Shown here one piece after another: positions 27,225 through 35,590 of a stretch of 64,000 bases of DNA. The stretch lies in NCBI RefSeq assembly GCF_038039215.1, contig NZ_JBBPCL010000001.1, positions 1,860,001 to 1,924,000 of the forward strand. The letters are read 5' to 3'. Origin of the DNA: Pseudonocardia sp. T1-2H (GTDB lineage Bacteria; Actinomycetota; Actinomycetes; Mycobacteriales; Pseudonocardiaceae). The translations under genes and the position numbers were made by a program. Position 1 is the stretch's first letter. Every line of letters starts with the position of its first letter. The notes beneath the pieces are model-generated. The model was not told the origin of the DNA. It did no database searches and was given only the letters and a program-made list of their open reading frames with translations.

Positions 27225-27902
27225 GTGAGTGTGGATGCGTTGCTCCTCGCATTGACATCGGTCATCCGCCCGCTGAGCGTGGCGGCGGTGTGCGCCATGC
27301 TCGCAGCCGTCCGGCCGACCCGCTTGCTGACGGCCTACGTCGTCGTCGGGTTCGTCGTCAGCGCCGGGATCGGCACGGTACTTGTCGTCCTGCTGGGCGT
27401 ATCGGCCGGATCGCGGGCCCCGGCGGAGGTGCGCGCGGTCATCCCCTTCATCCTCGGCGCGGTCTCGCTCGGCTACGCCGCCGGGCTGCTCGGCGGATGG
27501 GTCCAAGCACCGGTGCCCGATCGCACCGGGGCCACTCCCGGGCCCGACTCCAGCTCGTGGCTCGGCCGTCAACTGGCCAACCTGTCCCCACGCCGCGCGG
27601 CCCTTGCCGGGGTGCTGACCCACAAGCCGGGGCTCTTCTACCTCGCTGCACTGAGCGCGATCACGAACAGTACGTCGAGCAACGCGGGCCGGATACTCCA
27701 GGTGGTCCTGTACAACGCGATCTGGTTTGCCATGCCGATGGCTGCCCTGGCGCTCTCCAGACGGAGACCGGTCGAGCTGCAGGACTTCCTGCGGCGGACG
27801 ACTGAGTGGGTCTGGCGCCGGCAGCGGGAGATCATGATCACGGCGTTCGGCATCCTGGGCGTGTACCTGATCGTCAGGGGCGTCGTCGAGCTGCGGTCCT
27901 GA
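27225..27902 (+). CDS. GAP family (peptidoglycolipid-addressing-like) membrane protein
   Basis: The 225-residue protein has six hydrophobic segments. The family signature is PLSVAAVCAMLAAVRPTRLL at the N terminus, then TAYVVVGFVVSAGIGTVLVV. The middle hydrophilic loop contains WLGRQLANLSPRRAALAGVL followed by THKPGLFYLAALSAI. The end is VLYNAIWFAMPMAALALS and a last helix. GAP (Sap) proteins move glycolipids or act as LysE-like exporters in mycobacteria and relatives. The gene stands alone with the recurrent operator just upstream. Confidence 0.88.
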   Translation: MSVDALLLALTSVIRPLSVAAVCAMLAAVRPTRLLTAYVVVGFVVSAGIGTVLVVLLGVSAGSRAPAEVRAVIPFILGAVSLGYAAGLLGGWVQAPVPDRTGATPGPDSSSWLGRQLANLSPRRAALAGVLTHKPGLFYLAALSAITNSTSSNAGRILQVVLYNAIWFAMPMAALALSRRRPVELQDFLRRTTEWVWRRQREIMITAFGILGVYLIVRGVVELRS

Positions 27903-28118
27903 CCGTCCGCGCCGTCGCCGCCCGGCCGCGACAAGGTCGAGGACCTTGCGGCGGAACTCGGGTGGGGACCTCTTCGGCGCGGTGCTGAATCGCGGTGGCA
28001 AGCCCACTGCTCGGCGACGGATCGACCTGCACGCAGAGCTCGACCACAGGCGATGGCTCCACCGGACGTCTGGTAGTCAGGGCAGTGGCCTCGGCGAGGC
28101 GCGTGATGCCGGCCGGTC

Positions 28119-28147
28119 TGTCAACAGCTGTCAGATTACTGTTGACA
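28119..28147. promoter_or_regulatory. operator of the GntR regulator gene
   Basis: TGTCAACAG and its exact complement CTGTTGACA are separated by 11 bp, 42 bp upstream of GTG 28190. TATGCT (28159-28164) is a plausible -10. The half-site CTGTYRACAG recurs upstream of the transporter gene, pointing to autoregulation by the FCD-GntR protein. Confidence 0.62.
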
Positions 28148-28189
28148 TCCAGCAGCGGTATGCTCGGTGCCGAGCGAGGAGGTCCTTCG

Positions 28190-28855
28190 GTGAGTGTGGA
28201 GCCCCTGTCCAGTCTGGACCGCAGCACGCTACGGGAACGCGCCCTGGAAGCGCTCCGGTCGGCGATCACCTCCGGCCAGTACCGCCCCGGTGACCATCTC
28301 GGTGAGGTGGAGCTGGGCAAGCACCTCGGGGTGAGCCGGGGGACTGTCCGCGAGGCGTTGCGCCACCTGCAGCAGGAGGGCCTGGTCACCGCCGGGAACC
28401 GGGGCATGCTCCGGGTGAACGCGCTGTCCCCGAGAGAGGTCCGGGAGTTGTTCCGCGTGCGGGCGGCGCTGGAAGGACTTGCCGCTGCCGAGATCATCGC
28501 TTCGCCCCGACGGGACGCCGCCGTGGCCACGCTGCGGGAGGCGCTGTCCGGACTTGCCGACGACGGTGGGGACTTTGCGGCGAGGCTGGAGGCCGACCTC
28601 GGCTTTCACCTGCTGCTCTGCAGGTTGTCGGGCAACTCCATGCTGGTGGAGGCCTGGCGCTCTCTCGAGGGCCGCATCCGCGTCACGATCATGAACTGTG
28701 AGTCGGACGGGACGCCGACGATGATGTCGCGAGACCGGCACACGTCGATCGTCGACGCGATCGAGAGCGGCGATGTGCCCGTCGCGACGAAGGTGGTCGA
28801 GCAGCACATGGCGGCCGCCGCCGAGCAGTACGCGCCGATGACGGACGAGGCCTGA
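28190..28855 (+). CDS. GntR-family (FCD/FadR-type) transcriptional regulator
   Basis: GAGGAGG seven bases upstream selects GTG 28190. The 221-residue protein has a winged helix (about residues 10-75: RALEALRSAITSGQYRPGDH, then ELGKHLGVSRGTVREALRHL). An all-helical FCD ligand domain follows (RELFRVRAALEGLAAAEIIA; metal-site-type histidines in LGFHLLLCRLSG, RDRHTSIVDAI and VEQHMAAAAEQ). FCD proteins usually respond to carboxylates or sugar acids. It precedes the co-directional transporter-transketolase-SDR genes, and both promoters carry similar palindromes. Confidence 0.92.
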   Translation: MSVEPLSSLDRSTLRERALEALRSAITSGQYRPGDHLGEVELGKHLGVSRGTVREALRHLQQEGLVTAGNRGMLRVNALSPREVRELFRVRAALEGLAAAEIIASPRRDAAVATLREALSGLADDGGDFAARLEADLGFHLLLCRLSGNSMLVEAWRSLEGRIRVTIMNCESDGTPTMMSRDRHTSIVDAIESGDVPVATKVVEQHMAAAAEQYAPMTDEA

Positions 28856-29110
28856 TCACCTCCTAGCTCGGCCCACCGCACAGCCGCCTCCGCATAGCCG
28901 GCGCAGAGCGGCTCGCCCGGCTGCCACGCGCTTGTCCTCGACGGCGCCCCGGCTTGTTCGGTTTCCGCTCGTCAGCCCGCGCGACTCGTTCGGGCCGCCC
29001 CCTGTCGCGTCGCTCGTGGTCGGCGCGCGCCCGAAAGGCGGCACGGCCATTTGGGTGACGAGCGAGAAGAGGGCATTGACACGTCGCACCTCCGCGCTCA
29101 CCATCTTCAC

Positions 29111-29142
29111 CCAACAGATGACTGTTAACAGTTAACTGTTGG
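29111..29142. promoter_or_regulatory. clustered palindromes at the transporter-transketolase promoter
   Basis: Overlapping perfect palindromes ACTGTTAACAGT (29121-29132) and AACAGTTAACTGTT (29127-29140) lie inside an outer CCAACAG...CTGTTGG repeat. The half-site matches the one upstream of the GntR gene. The cluster ends 64 bp before ATG 29207. Apart from it, the 350-bp gap after the regulator shows nothing else. Confidence 0.65.
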
Positions 29143-29206
29143 GGGTTAGCGGCAGGCGCGCAGTGGCTAGCTCCGTCCGAGTCCTCTCTGATCAGCGGAG
29201 ATCACC

Positions 29207-30616
29207 ATGACCGAACGGCAACCGCCGCTGCAGGACCCGCACCTCGAGGAGGTCGCCCACTGGCATCCCATCGAGGGCACGCCGGAGAAGAAGAAGGTCG
29301 CCATCGGCTGCTCTATCGGCGCCACCATCGAGACCTACGACTTCATCGGCTTCGGGACCGCTGCGGCGCTGTATTTCAACAAGGTCTTCTTCCCGGCGAC
29401 CGACCCTCTCTCGGGCACCCTGCTGTCCTTCGCCACCCTCGGCATCGGCTTCGCCGTGCGCCCGCTGGGCGGGATCATCGGTGGCTACCTCGGCGACCGC
29501 ATCGGCCGCAAGCCCGTCCTGGTCGGATCCCTGCTGCTGATGGGCATCGCGACCGTGCTCATCGGCGCCCTGCCCACCTATCAGCAGGTCGGGGCGTGGG
29601 CCGGGATCCTGCTCGTTGCCGTACGCGTCGTGCAGGGCCTGGCGTTCGGCGCCGAGTGGGGCGGCGCGATCCTGATGTGCTTCGAACACGCGCCGTGGCG
29701 CAAGAAGGGCCTCTACACCGGCATCACCCAGGCCGGTTTCCCGGTCGGGCTACTGCTGGCGAACCTGGCCTTCCTGGCCAGCGTGCCGCTGGGGGAGCAG
29801 TGGGCGTGGCGGGTGCCGTTCCTGCTCAGCGCGGTGCTCATCGTCGTGGGCATCCTCATCCGGCTCAAGATCGAGGAGTCCCCGGAGTTCGAGGAGCTGA
29901 AGGAGGAGGGCGAGGTCTCCAAGAACCCGCTGCTGGAGGTGCTGCGCGACGACTGGCGCACCGTGCTGCGCGCGTTCTGCCTGCGCATCGCCGAGACCGC
30001 CGGCTACGCCGTGTCCGTCACGTTCATGCTGTCCTACCTCGCGTCGGAGAAGCTGGCGGCGCGTTCGGTCAGCCTCACCGCGCTGCTCATCGCGGCCGGA
30101 ATCGGCATCGTCGCGACGACATGCTGGGGCGCGTTGACCGACCGGGTCGGGCGGCGCCCGGTGTACCTGCTGGGCTCTGCGATCACCCTGCTCTGGGGCG
30201 TCCCGCTTTTCCTGCTGGTCAACACCGGCGCCGCGACAGCGATCATCCTGGCCTTCCTGGTCAGCTACGCGATCTGCCAGAACTCCCTCGCCGGCGTGCA
30301 GGGTGCCTGGTTCTCCGAGCTGTTCGCCACCAAGACCCGCACGACCGGCGCGTCGCTGGCCTACCAGCTGTCGGCCGTCGTCTCCGGCTTCACCCCGCTG
30401 GTCGCGACGGCTCTCTATGTCGGCGTCGGCTGGATCGGCCCGGCGCTGCTGTTCAGTGGCTACGGGCTGCTGGGCCTGCTCGCCGCGCTGGTGACCAAGG
30501 AGACCTGGGGCCGGGCCGAGCGCGAGGAGGTCGCCGCCCTCGAACGCGCCCTCGCCGCGCCGCCGGCGCCCGAGCCGGCTCCACGCCACCACACCAAGCC
30601 GGCCACCGGGAGCTGA
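29207..30616 (+). CDS. MFS transporter, metabolite:H+ symporter (MHS) family
   Basis: A 469-residue protein with twelve predicted helices. MHS features: the N-terminal ATIETYDFIGFGTAAALYFN, the loop 2-3 motif GGYLGDRIGRKPVLVGSLLL and WGGAILMCFEHAPWRKKGLY, and a second-half repeat GALTDRVGRRPVYLLGSAIT. MHS carriers import small organic acids, polyols or betaine-like compounds with protons. It is the first gene after the palindromic operator, followed 50 bp later by transketolase genes, so it is the likely importer of the pathway substrate. The start has a plausible ribosome site (GATCAGCGGAGATCACC). Confidence 0.93.
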   Translation: MTERQPPLQDPHLEEVAHWHPIEGTPEKKKVAIGCSIGATIETYDFIGFGTAAALYFNKVFFPATDPLSGTLLSFATLGIGFAVRPLGGIIGGYLGDRIGRKPVLVGSLLLMGIATVLIGALPTYQQVGAWAGILLVAVRVVQGLAFGAEWGGAILMCFEHAPWRKKGLYTGITQAGFPVGLLLANLAFLASVPLGEQWAWRVPFLLSAVLIVVGILIRLKIEESPEFEELKEEGEVSKNPLLEVLRDDWRTVLRAFCLRIAETAGYAVSVTFMLSYLASEKLAARSVSLTALLIAAGIGIVATTCWGALTDRVGRRPVYLLGSAITLLWGVPLFLLVNTGAATAIILAFLVSYAICQNSLAGVQGAWFSELFATKTRTTGASLAYQLSAVVSGFTPLVATALYVGVGWIGPALLFSGYGLLGLLAALVTKETWGRAEREEVAALERALAAPPAPEPAPRHHTKPATGS

Positions 30617-30666
30617 CCGTGCACACCACACCGACGACTGAACACATGAGTGCGAAGGAGGACGGC

Positions 30667-31545
30667 GTGACATCACTCGACACGCCGCACACCGCGGCCG
30701 GGGCTCCGGCCGACCGGACCGACCGGATCGACCGGCTCCGCATGGCGGCTCACCGGATCAGGCGCAACGCGCTGAACATGGGCGAGGTGCAGGGCCAGGG
30801 CTACATCGGCCAGGCGCTCGGCGTCGCCGACGTCCTCGCCGTGGTCTACGCCGACCAGCTGCGCCACCGGCCCGAGGACCCGCACTGGCCCGACCGGGAC
30901 CGGTTCCTGCTCTCGATCGGGCACTACGCCATCGCGCTCTACGCGGCGCTGGCCGAGGCCGGGATCATCCCGGTCGAGGAGCTGGATACCTACGGCTCCG
31001 ACGACTCCCGGCTGCCCATGTCGGGGATGGCGTCCTACACCCCCGGCATGGAGATCTCCGGTGGCTCGCTGGGCCACGGGTTGGCGGTGGCCACCGGGAT
31101 GGCGCTCGGGCTGCGCCACCAGGGCAACCCGGCCCGGGTTTTCAACCTGCTCTCCGACGGCGAGCTCGACGAGGGCTCCACCTGGGAGGCCGCACTGCAG
31201 TGCGCCCACCACCGGCTGGACAACGTGACCGCGATCGTCGACGTCAACGCCCTGCAGGCCGACGGGCCGACGGCCGGCGTCCTGCGGACCGAGCCGGTCA
31301 CCGAGAAGTGGCAGGCGTTCGGCTGGAAGGCGCGCCGCGTCGACGGCAACGACATCCCCGCGCTGGTCGCCGCCTTCGACGAACTGCGCGAGCACCGCGG
31401 GACGCCCTCGGTGCTGATCTGCGACACCCGCATCGGACGCGGCGTGCCGCTGCTCGAGTCCCGCGAGAAGGCGCACTTCATGCGCGTGGCCGAGCACGAA
31501 TGGCAGATCGCCCGCGACCAGCTCGAGGAGGGGCTGAACCGATGA
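30667..31545 (+). CDS. transketolase N-terminal subunit (TPP-binding)
   Basis: AAGGAGG six bases before GTG 30667 fixes the start. The 292-residue chain is the pyrophosphate-binding half of transketolase, encoded separately. Motifs: SIGHYAIALYAALAEAG, GSLGHGLAVATGMALGL and the thiamine-diphosphate motif LSDGELDEGSTWEAALQCA ending in VDVNALQADG. It must pair with the next gene product to form an active site that moves two-carbon ketol units. The stop overlaps the next start by ATGA. Split transketolases are common in specialised sugar pathways, such as apulose or sulfo-sugar breakdown. Confidence 0.93.
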   Translation: MTSLDTPHTAAGAPADRTDRIDRLRMAAHRIRRNALNMGEVQGQGYIGQALGVADVLAVVYADQLRHRPEDPHWPDRDRFLLSIGHYAIALYAALAEAGIIPVEELDTYGSDDSRLPMSGMASYTPGMEISGGSLGHGLAVATGMALGLRHQGNPARVFNLLSDGELDEGSTWEAALQCAHHRLDNVTAIVDVNALQADGPTAGVLRTEPVTEKWQAFGWKARRVDGNDIPALVAAFDELREHRGTPSVLICDTRIGRGVPLLESREKAHFMRVAEHEWQIARDQLEEGLNR

Positions 31546-32597
31546 CCGCCACGACCTCTGGGAAGAAGAAGCTCACCACCTCGGCGATGATCGCCTCGTT
31601 CGCCGACCCCGGGCAGCGCACCACCAGCGCCCCGTTCGGGCACGCGCTGGCCCGGCTGGCCGAGGAGCGCCCCGAGATCGTCGGGCTCTCCGCCGATCTG
31701 GCCAAGTACACCGACATGCACATCTTCCGCGACGCCCACCCGAACCGGTTCTTCCAGATGGGGATGGCCGAACAGGCCATGCTCGGTGCGGCGGCCGGCC
31801 TGGCCGAGGTCGGGCTGGTGCCCTTCGCGTCCACCTACTCGGTCTTCGCCACCCGGCGCGCCTACGACTTCCTCTGCCTCGACATCGCCGAACCCGGGCT
31901 GAACGTCAACGTCGTCGGTGCGCTGCCCGGGCTCACCACCGGCTACGGGCCCAGCCACCAGGCGACCGAGGACCTGGCGATCCTGCGCGCCTGCCCGAAC
32001 CTGACGATCGTCGACCCGTGCGACTCGGTCGACATCGAACAGGCCGTACCCGCGCTCGCCGCCACACCTGGACCCACCTACCTGCGCCTGCTGCGCGGGG
32101 CGGTGCCCACCGTGCTCGACGAATACGACTATCGCTTCGAACTCGGCAAGGCCGCGGAGCTGCGCACCGGCCGTGACGTCGTGCTCATCTCCACCGGCCT
32201 GATGACGATGCGGGCGCTGCAGGCCGCCGCTCGGCTCGAGGCCGACCACCTCGACGTCGCCGTGCTGCACGTGCCGACGATCAAGCCGCTGGACCGCGAG
32301 GCGATTCTCCGCGCGGCGCGCACCGACCGCCTCGTCGTCACGCTGGAGAACCACACCGTCATCGGCGGGCTCGCCGAGTCGGTCGCCGCCACCCTGGCCT
32401 ACGCCGGGGCGAGCGCCCGGGTCGTCCCGATCGCTCTGCCCGACGAGTTCCTCGCTGCCGGCGCCTTGCCCACCCTGCACGACCGCTACGGCCTGTCGAC
32501 CGACGCCATCGTCGCACGGGTGAAGGCCGAGCTGGGCGGCACCGCTGCCACCAGCGACGGCGCCTGGCCCGCGGACCCCGCCCCACCCACCGTCTGA
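31542..32597 (+). CDS. transketolase C-terminal subunit (PYR domain)
   Basis: The 351-residue partner chain. The PYR domain holds the catalytic glutamate in FFQMGMAEQAMLGAAAGLAE and the substrate loop GALPGLTTGYGPSHQATEDL. The C-terminal domain follows (VVLISTGLMTMRALQAAARL, then LHVPTIKPLDREAIL and VTLENHTVIGGLAESVAATL). ATG 31542 overlaps the N-subunit stop, giving 1:1 synthesis. No sugar kinase or isomerase lies nearby, so the donor is either unphosphorylated or made elsewhere. Confidence 0.93.
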   Translation: MTATTSGKKKLTTSAMIASFADPGQRTTSAPFGHALARLAEERPEIVGLSADLAKYTDMHIFRDAHPNRFFQMGMAEQAMLGAAAGLAEVGLVPFASTYSVFATRRAYDFLCLDIAEPGLNVNVVGALPGLTTGYGPSHQATEDLAILRACPNLTIVDPCDSVDIEQAVPALAATPGPTYLRLLRGAVPTVLDEYDYRFELGKAAELRTGRDVVLISTGLMTMRALQAAARLEADHLDVAVLHVPTIKPLDREAILRAARTDRLVVTLENHTVIGGLAESVAATLAYAGASARVVPIALPDEFLAAGALPTLHDRYGLSTDAIVARVKAELGGTAATSDGAWPADPAPPTV

Positions 32598-32682
32598 CCA
32601 CCAGCTCGCCCCGGCCGCCGGCGGCGGTGCGCACCTCGCCCGCCGCCGGCCACCAGGCCCGATCAATCTCTGGAGAATACCC

Positions 32683-33444
32683 ATGTCCGTGTCGGACAAG
32701 ACCGCCATCGTCACCGGCGCCGGCTCCACGCGAGGTATCGGGCGCGCCACCGCGCACGCGCTGGCCGCCGCCGGATGGAACATCGCCATCCTCGACCTCG
32801 ACGAGCCCAACGCGAAGGACGCCGCCCACGAGGTCGCCGAGCGCCACCGCGTGCAGGCCGTCGGCGTCGGCTGCGACGTCACCGACGAGACCTCCGTCGA
32901 GAACGCACTCGCCGCCCTCGACGACGCAGTGCCACCGGTAGGCGCCCTGGTCAACAACGCCGGCATCACCTCACCGACCCGCTTCCTCGACGTCACCGAC
33001 CAGGAGTGGGACCGCATCTTCGCGGTGAACGTGCGCGGCGCCTACAACATCACCCGCCGCGTCGCCCCCGGCATGGCCGAGCGCGGCTTCGGCCGTGTCG
33101 TCTTCCTCTCCTCGGTCTCCGCCGAGCGCGGCGGTGGCGTCTTCGGTGGCGTCGCCTACTCCGCGGCCAAGGCCGCCCAGCTCGGGTTCGCCCGCGCGCT
33201 CGCCCGCGAGTTGGGCCCGAACGGCGTCACCGTCAACGCCGTCGCCCCCGGCCTGATCGGCACTGACATCACCGGCGGCGCCCTGGAAGGCGAGCGCAAA
33301 TTCGAGCTCCTCGCCGGGACCCCGGTGGGCCGCGTCGGCAACGTCGACGACGTCGCCGACCTGATCACCTACCTCTGCCGCAAGGAGTCCGGCTACATCA
33401 CCGGCGCCACCTACGACGTCAACGGCGGCTCGCACATCCACTGA
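32683..33444 (+). CDS. short-chain dehydrogenase/reductase (SDR)
   Basis: A 253-residue classical SDR. The cofactor loop is IVTGAGSTRGIGRATAHALA, with Asp in AILDLDEPN favouring NAD(H). Structural and catalytic motifs are ALVNNAGITS, the serine in VVFLSSVSAERGG, and Tyr-Lys in VAYSAAKAAQLGFARALARE. The family end GYITGATYDVNGG is present. TGGAGAA precedes ATG 32683, 85 bp after the transketolase. It probably oxidises or reduces a polyol, ketose or hydroxy acid in the same pathway as the transporter and transketolase. Confidence 0.93.
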   Translation: MSVSDKTAIVTGAGSTRGIGRATAHALAAAGWNIAILDLDEPNAKDAAHEVAERHRVQAVGVGCDVTDETSVENALAALDDAVPPVGALVNNAGITSPTRFLDVTDQEWDRIFAVNVRGAYNITRRVAPGMAERGFGRVVFLSSVSAERGGGVFGGVAYSAAKAAQLGFARALARELGPNGVTVNAVAPGLIGTDITGGALEGERKFELLAGTPVGRVGNVDDVADLITYLCRKESGYITGATYDVNGGSHIH

Positions 33445-33477
33445 CCGCCGACACTGCGCGAGGAGTAGTCGCCCGAC

Positions 33478-33693
33478 GGGTGGGATGACCGGCAGCGCGC
33501 CCGGGAGCTCCTGGCCGAGTCGGGTCTCGGTGGCGGGGTCACGCTGACCGCGGGGACGAGCGGGGTGTCCGCCTCCCAGCCGGCCCTCGCGCAGGTGCTG
33601 CAGGCCCGGCTGGGCGAGGTGGGTATCGGCTCCACGTGCGGGGGATGGACTTCACCCGGGCCGTGGCGGACTTCCGGGACCAAGCGTCCTACA
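33478..33693 (+). pseudogene. ABC transporter solute-binding protein (family 5) remnant
   Basis: The peptide QRARELLAESGLGGGVTLTA then SQPALAQVLQARLGEVGIGS matches the C-lobe of peptide/nickel-type binding proteins (pattern ARxLLAEAG...LQxxLxxxGI). One frame change later, VRGMDFTRAVADFRD continues it. No start or end of the gene exists. This is the first of several scraps in a mosaic region. Confidence 0.5.
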
Positions 33694-33800
33694 CCTCCCG
33701 CTTGACGCGGGAGTAGGTGGAGAAGCCGCCGCGGGAGATCCCGCACCGGTCCGTGACGTCGCCGATGCGGGCCCCGGCGTGTCCCTGGTCCAGGAGGAGC
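33689..33800 (-). pseudogene. TetR helix-turn-helix remnant
   Basis: LLLDQGHAGARIGDVTDRCG followed by ISRGGFSTYSRVKREV is the DNA-binding part of a TetR regulator, very similar to the intact gene at 35591-36412 (LFLDRGYSGTRINNITDACG...). It stops right after KREV at a TAG, and it is fused upstream, in frame, to an AMP-ligase fragment. Confidence 0.6.
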
Positions 33801-33952
33801 AGCCGGACGCGCCCGGCGTCGTCGACCCGCACGAGGTCGCCGGTGTGCAGCCGGCCACCCGGGAGAGCGCGGGCCGTGTCCTCGGGCCGGTTCCGGTAAC
33901 CGCTGGTCAGCCGGGGCCCCGGACGAGCAGCTCGCCGGTGCCCGATGCCGCG
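33801..33952 (-). pseudogene. AMP-dependent acyl-CoA ligase remnant
   Basis: GTGELLVRGPG, then in the next frame LTSGYRNRPEDTARALPGGR and LHTGDLVRVDDAGRV: the A8-type hinge motif region (GExxxRGP...GYxxxPExT...W/LxTGD) of ANL ligases. One base is missing between the two pieces. The reading frame continues without a break into a TetR helix-turn-helix, so an old deletion joined the two genes. Confidence 0.57.
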
Positions 33953-34103
33953 TCCGGTCCGTCCGGGCGGAGCTGCAGTCGCGGCGACGGCGGTTCCGAC
34001 GGAGTCGGCGTGGGCCGGGCGAGCCGCGCGGTGGAGCCGGCCGCGCCGCGTAAGGGAGCAGCGCGGCCGCCTTGTGAGCCAGACGGCTGGCGGGGCCCCA
34101 GAT

Positions 34104-34157
34104 CGCGACTCGCCTGGTTCCACATCGCGACTCGCGGGGTCTTGGAGCGCGACTCGC
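34104..34157. repeat. three CGCGACTCGC repeats at 22-bp spacing
   Basis: CGCGACTCGC occurs at 34104, 34126 and 34148, in direct orientation and exactly 22 bp apart (two helical turns). The spacers differ. No recognised gene covers it. It could be a tandem protein-binding site or a dispersed intergenic repeat. Confidence 0.72.
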
Positions 34158-34275
34158 TCAAACGCCCACCCGCGCTAGGAGCCGCTCGTGGTAGACGGCG
34201 GGTCCACCGAAGAGCAGCTGGGACGCCTTGGCCCTGCGGTAGTACAGGTGCGCCGGATGCTGTCGCTCTAGGGTC
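34158..34275 (-). pseudogene. acyl-CoA dehydrogenase C-terminal remnant
   Basis: RQHPAHLYYRRAKASQLLFG followed by GPAVYHERLLARVGV and a stop at 34158 matches the C terminus of acyl-CoA dehydrogenases of the FadE type. Only about 38 codons remain. The right boundary is unrelated sequence that resembles an SDR tail on the other strand (TGPVLRIDGDTVHPVESW, near 34,360). Confidence 0.5.
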
Positions 34276-34537
34276 GATCTCGGTTGTCTCACGACGGCCC
34301 GACCGGCGAAGGAGCGAACGGGTGCTCGCGTGGCTCTGCTCGGCGGCGTCGGGGTGGTCGACCGGCCCCGTCCTGCGGATCGATGGCGACACCGTGCACC
34401 CGGTCGAGTCCTGGAGCGTGCGCCCCGGATACACGGCCGCGCGCGGCGGGCGGTCGGTGACGGCCGAAGCGGAGAGCCCGGGATGCGCACCGTCATGGGG
34501 ATCACCCCGCCGGGCCTCGCCGGCCTGCGGGACGACG

Positions 34538-35575
34538 ATGTCCGGATCGAGGGCGCTCGCCGCGGTCGGCACCTACCTGCCGCCCTGGGGAGACGGGCGC
34601 GGGCGGACCACAGGGCCCGACGAGGACGCGGTGACGCTGGCCGTCGCCGCCGGGCACGCAGCCCTGGGCGAGGCGGGACCGCAGGTCCGAGCCGTGGTGT
34701 TCGTGACGCGGGAGCTGCCGTTGCTCGTCGGCGGCAACGCCGCCGCCCTGCTGGCCGGGATCGGGCTGCCGGACGACGTCCCGGTGACCGAGCAGGTCGG
34801 CGGGCCGCCCGCGGTCCTCGACGCGCTCGCCGGCGCGGCCCCGGGCACGCTCGTCGTAGCCGCGGACGCGCAGGCCGGGGCGTCGGCGGGCGCCGCGGCG
34901 GCACTGGTCGGGGACACCGGCGTGCCGATCGAGCTGGTCGACCGGGTGGTCCGCAGCCTCCCCGTGCAGAGCCGGGTGGACGGGGGGCCCGTTCGGGACT
35001 ACGCCGATCCGCGGCTGCAGCGCGAGCGTGGCCTGGGGCCTGCGGTCGAGGCCCTCGAGCTGAGCGACAAACCGGTCGCGGTGGCGGGGCTCGGCGCCAA
35101 GCAGGCCGCGGCGCTCACCGTCGGCCAGGCGCCCCGGCTGCCGACCCTCGGGGCGAGCGCCGCCCTGTTCGCCCTCGCGGGCCTGGAGCAGGTCGGCACG
35201 GGCGGCCTGGTCCTCGCCGTCGAGCAGGCCTCGGCGACCGCGATCCGGATCGGCGGCGTGCCCGCGGTCCGGCGCGACGAGCCCGCGGTCAGGGCACCGC
35301 AGCGCACCGTCGACAACCCGGGCCCGGAGATCGCGATCTCGCTGGCCGCCTACGAGCGGGCCTTCGACGCGAAGCTGCGCTGGGAGGCGGGCAGGTGCGG
35401 CGCGTGCGGCACCTTGGCCATGCCCCCTCGGTTCCGCTGCCTGGGGTGCGGCTCGGAGGCGGGCTGGTCGCCGGCGCCGTTGCCCCGGACCGGTGCCGTG
35501 TACGCCGGCGTGACGGTACGCACGGCGGCGCCGGACTGGTCCCGCAGGCCGGGTGACCCGGCGGGCGGCGGCCTC
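34538..35575 (+). pseudogene. HMG-CoA synthase-like/zinc-ribbon OB-fold protein, 3'-truncated
   Basis: From ATG 34538 the frame has a thiolase/HMG-CoA-synthase-like half (AAVGTYLPPWGDGRGRTTGP, EDAVTLAVAAGHAALGEAG, AVVFVTRELPLLVGGNAAAL). A DUF35-type rubredoxin-like zinc ribbon follows, with CGACGTLAMPPRFRCLGCGS carrying four cysteines. The OB-fold that normally follows is cut after VYAGVTVRTAAPDWSR. The frame has no stop there and runs into antisense TetR sequence. Related fusions sit in lipid and steroid degradation clusters. A fragment of an SDR tail lies just upstream. Confidence 0.6.
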
Positions 35576-35590
35576 GTCGCCCGCCGCCCG

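Noticed and set aside
31035..33017. 660-codon minus-strand frame opposite the transketolase genes
   Set aside because: Antisense shadow of high-GC genes; no start signal or recognisable domain.
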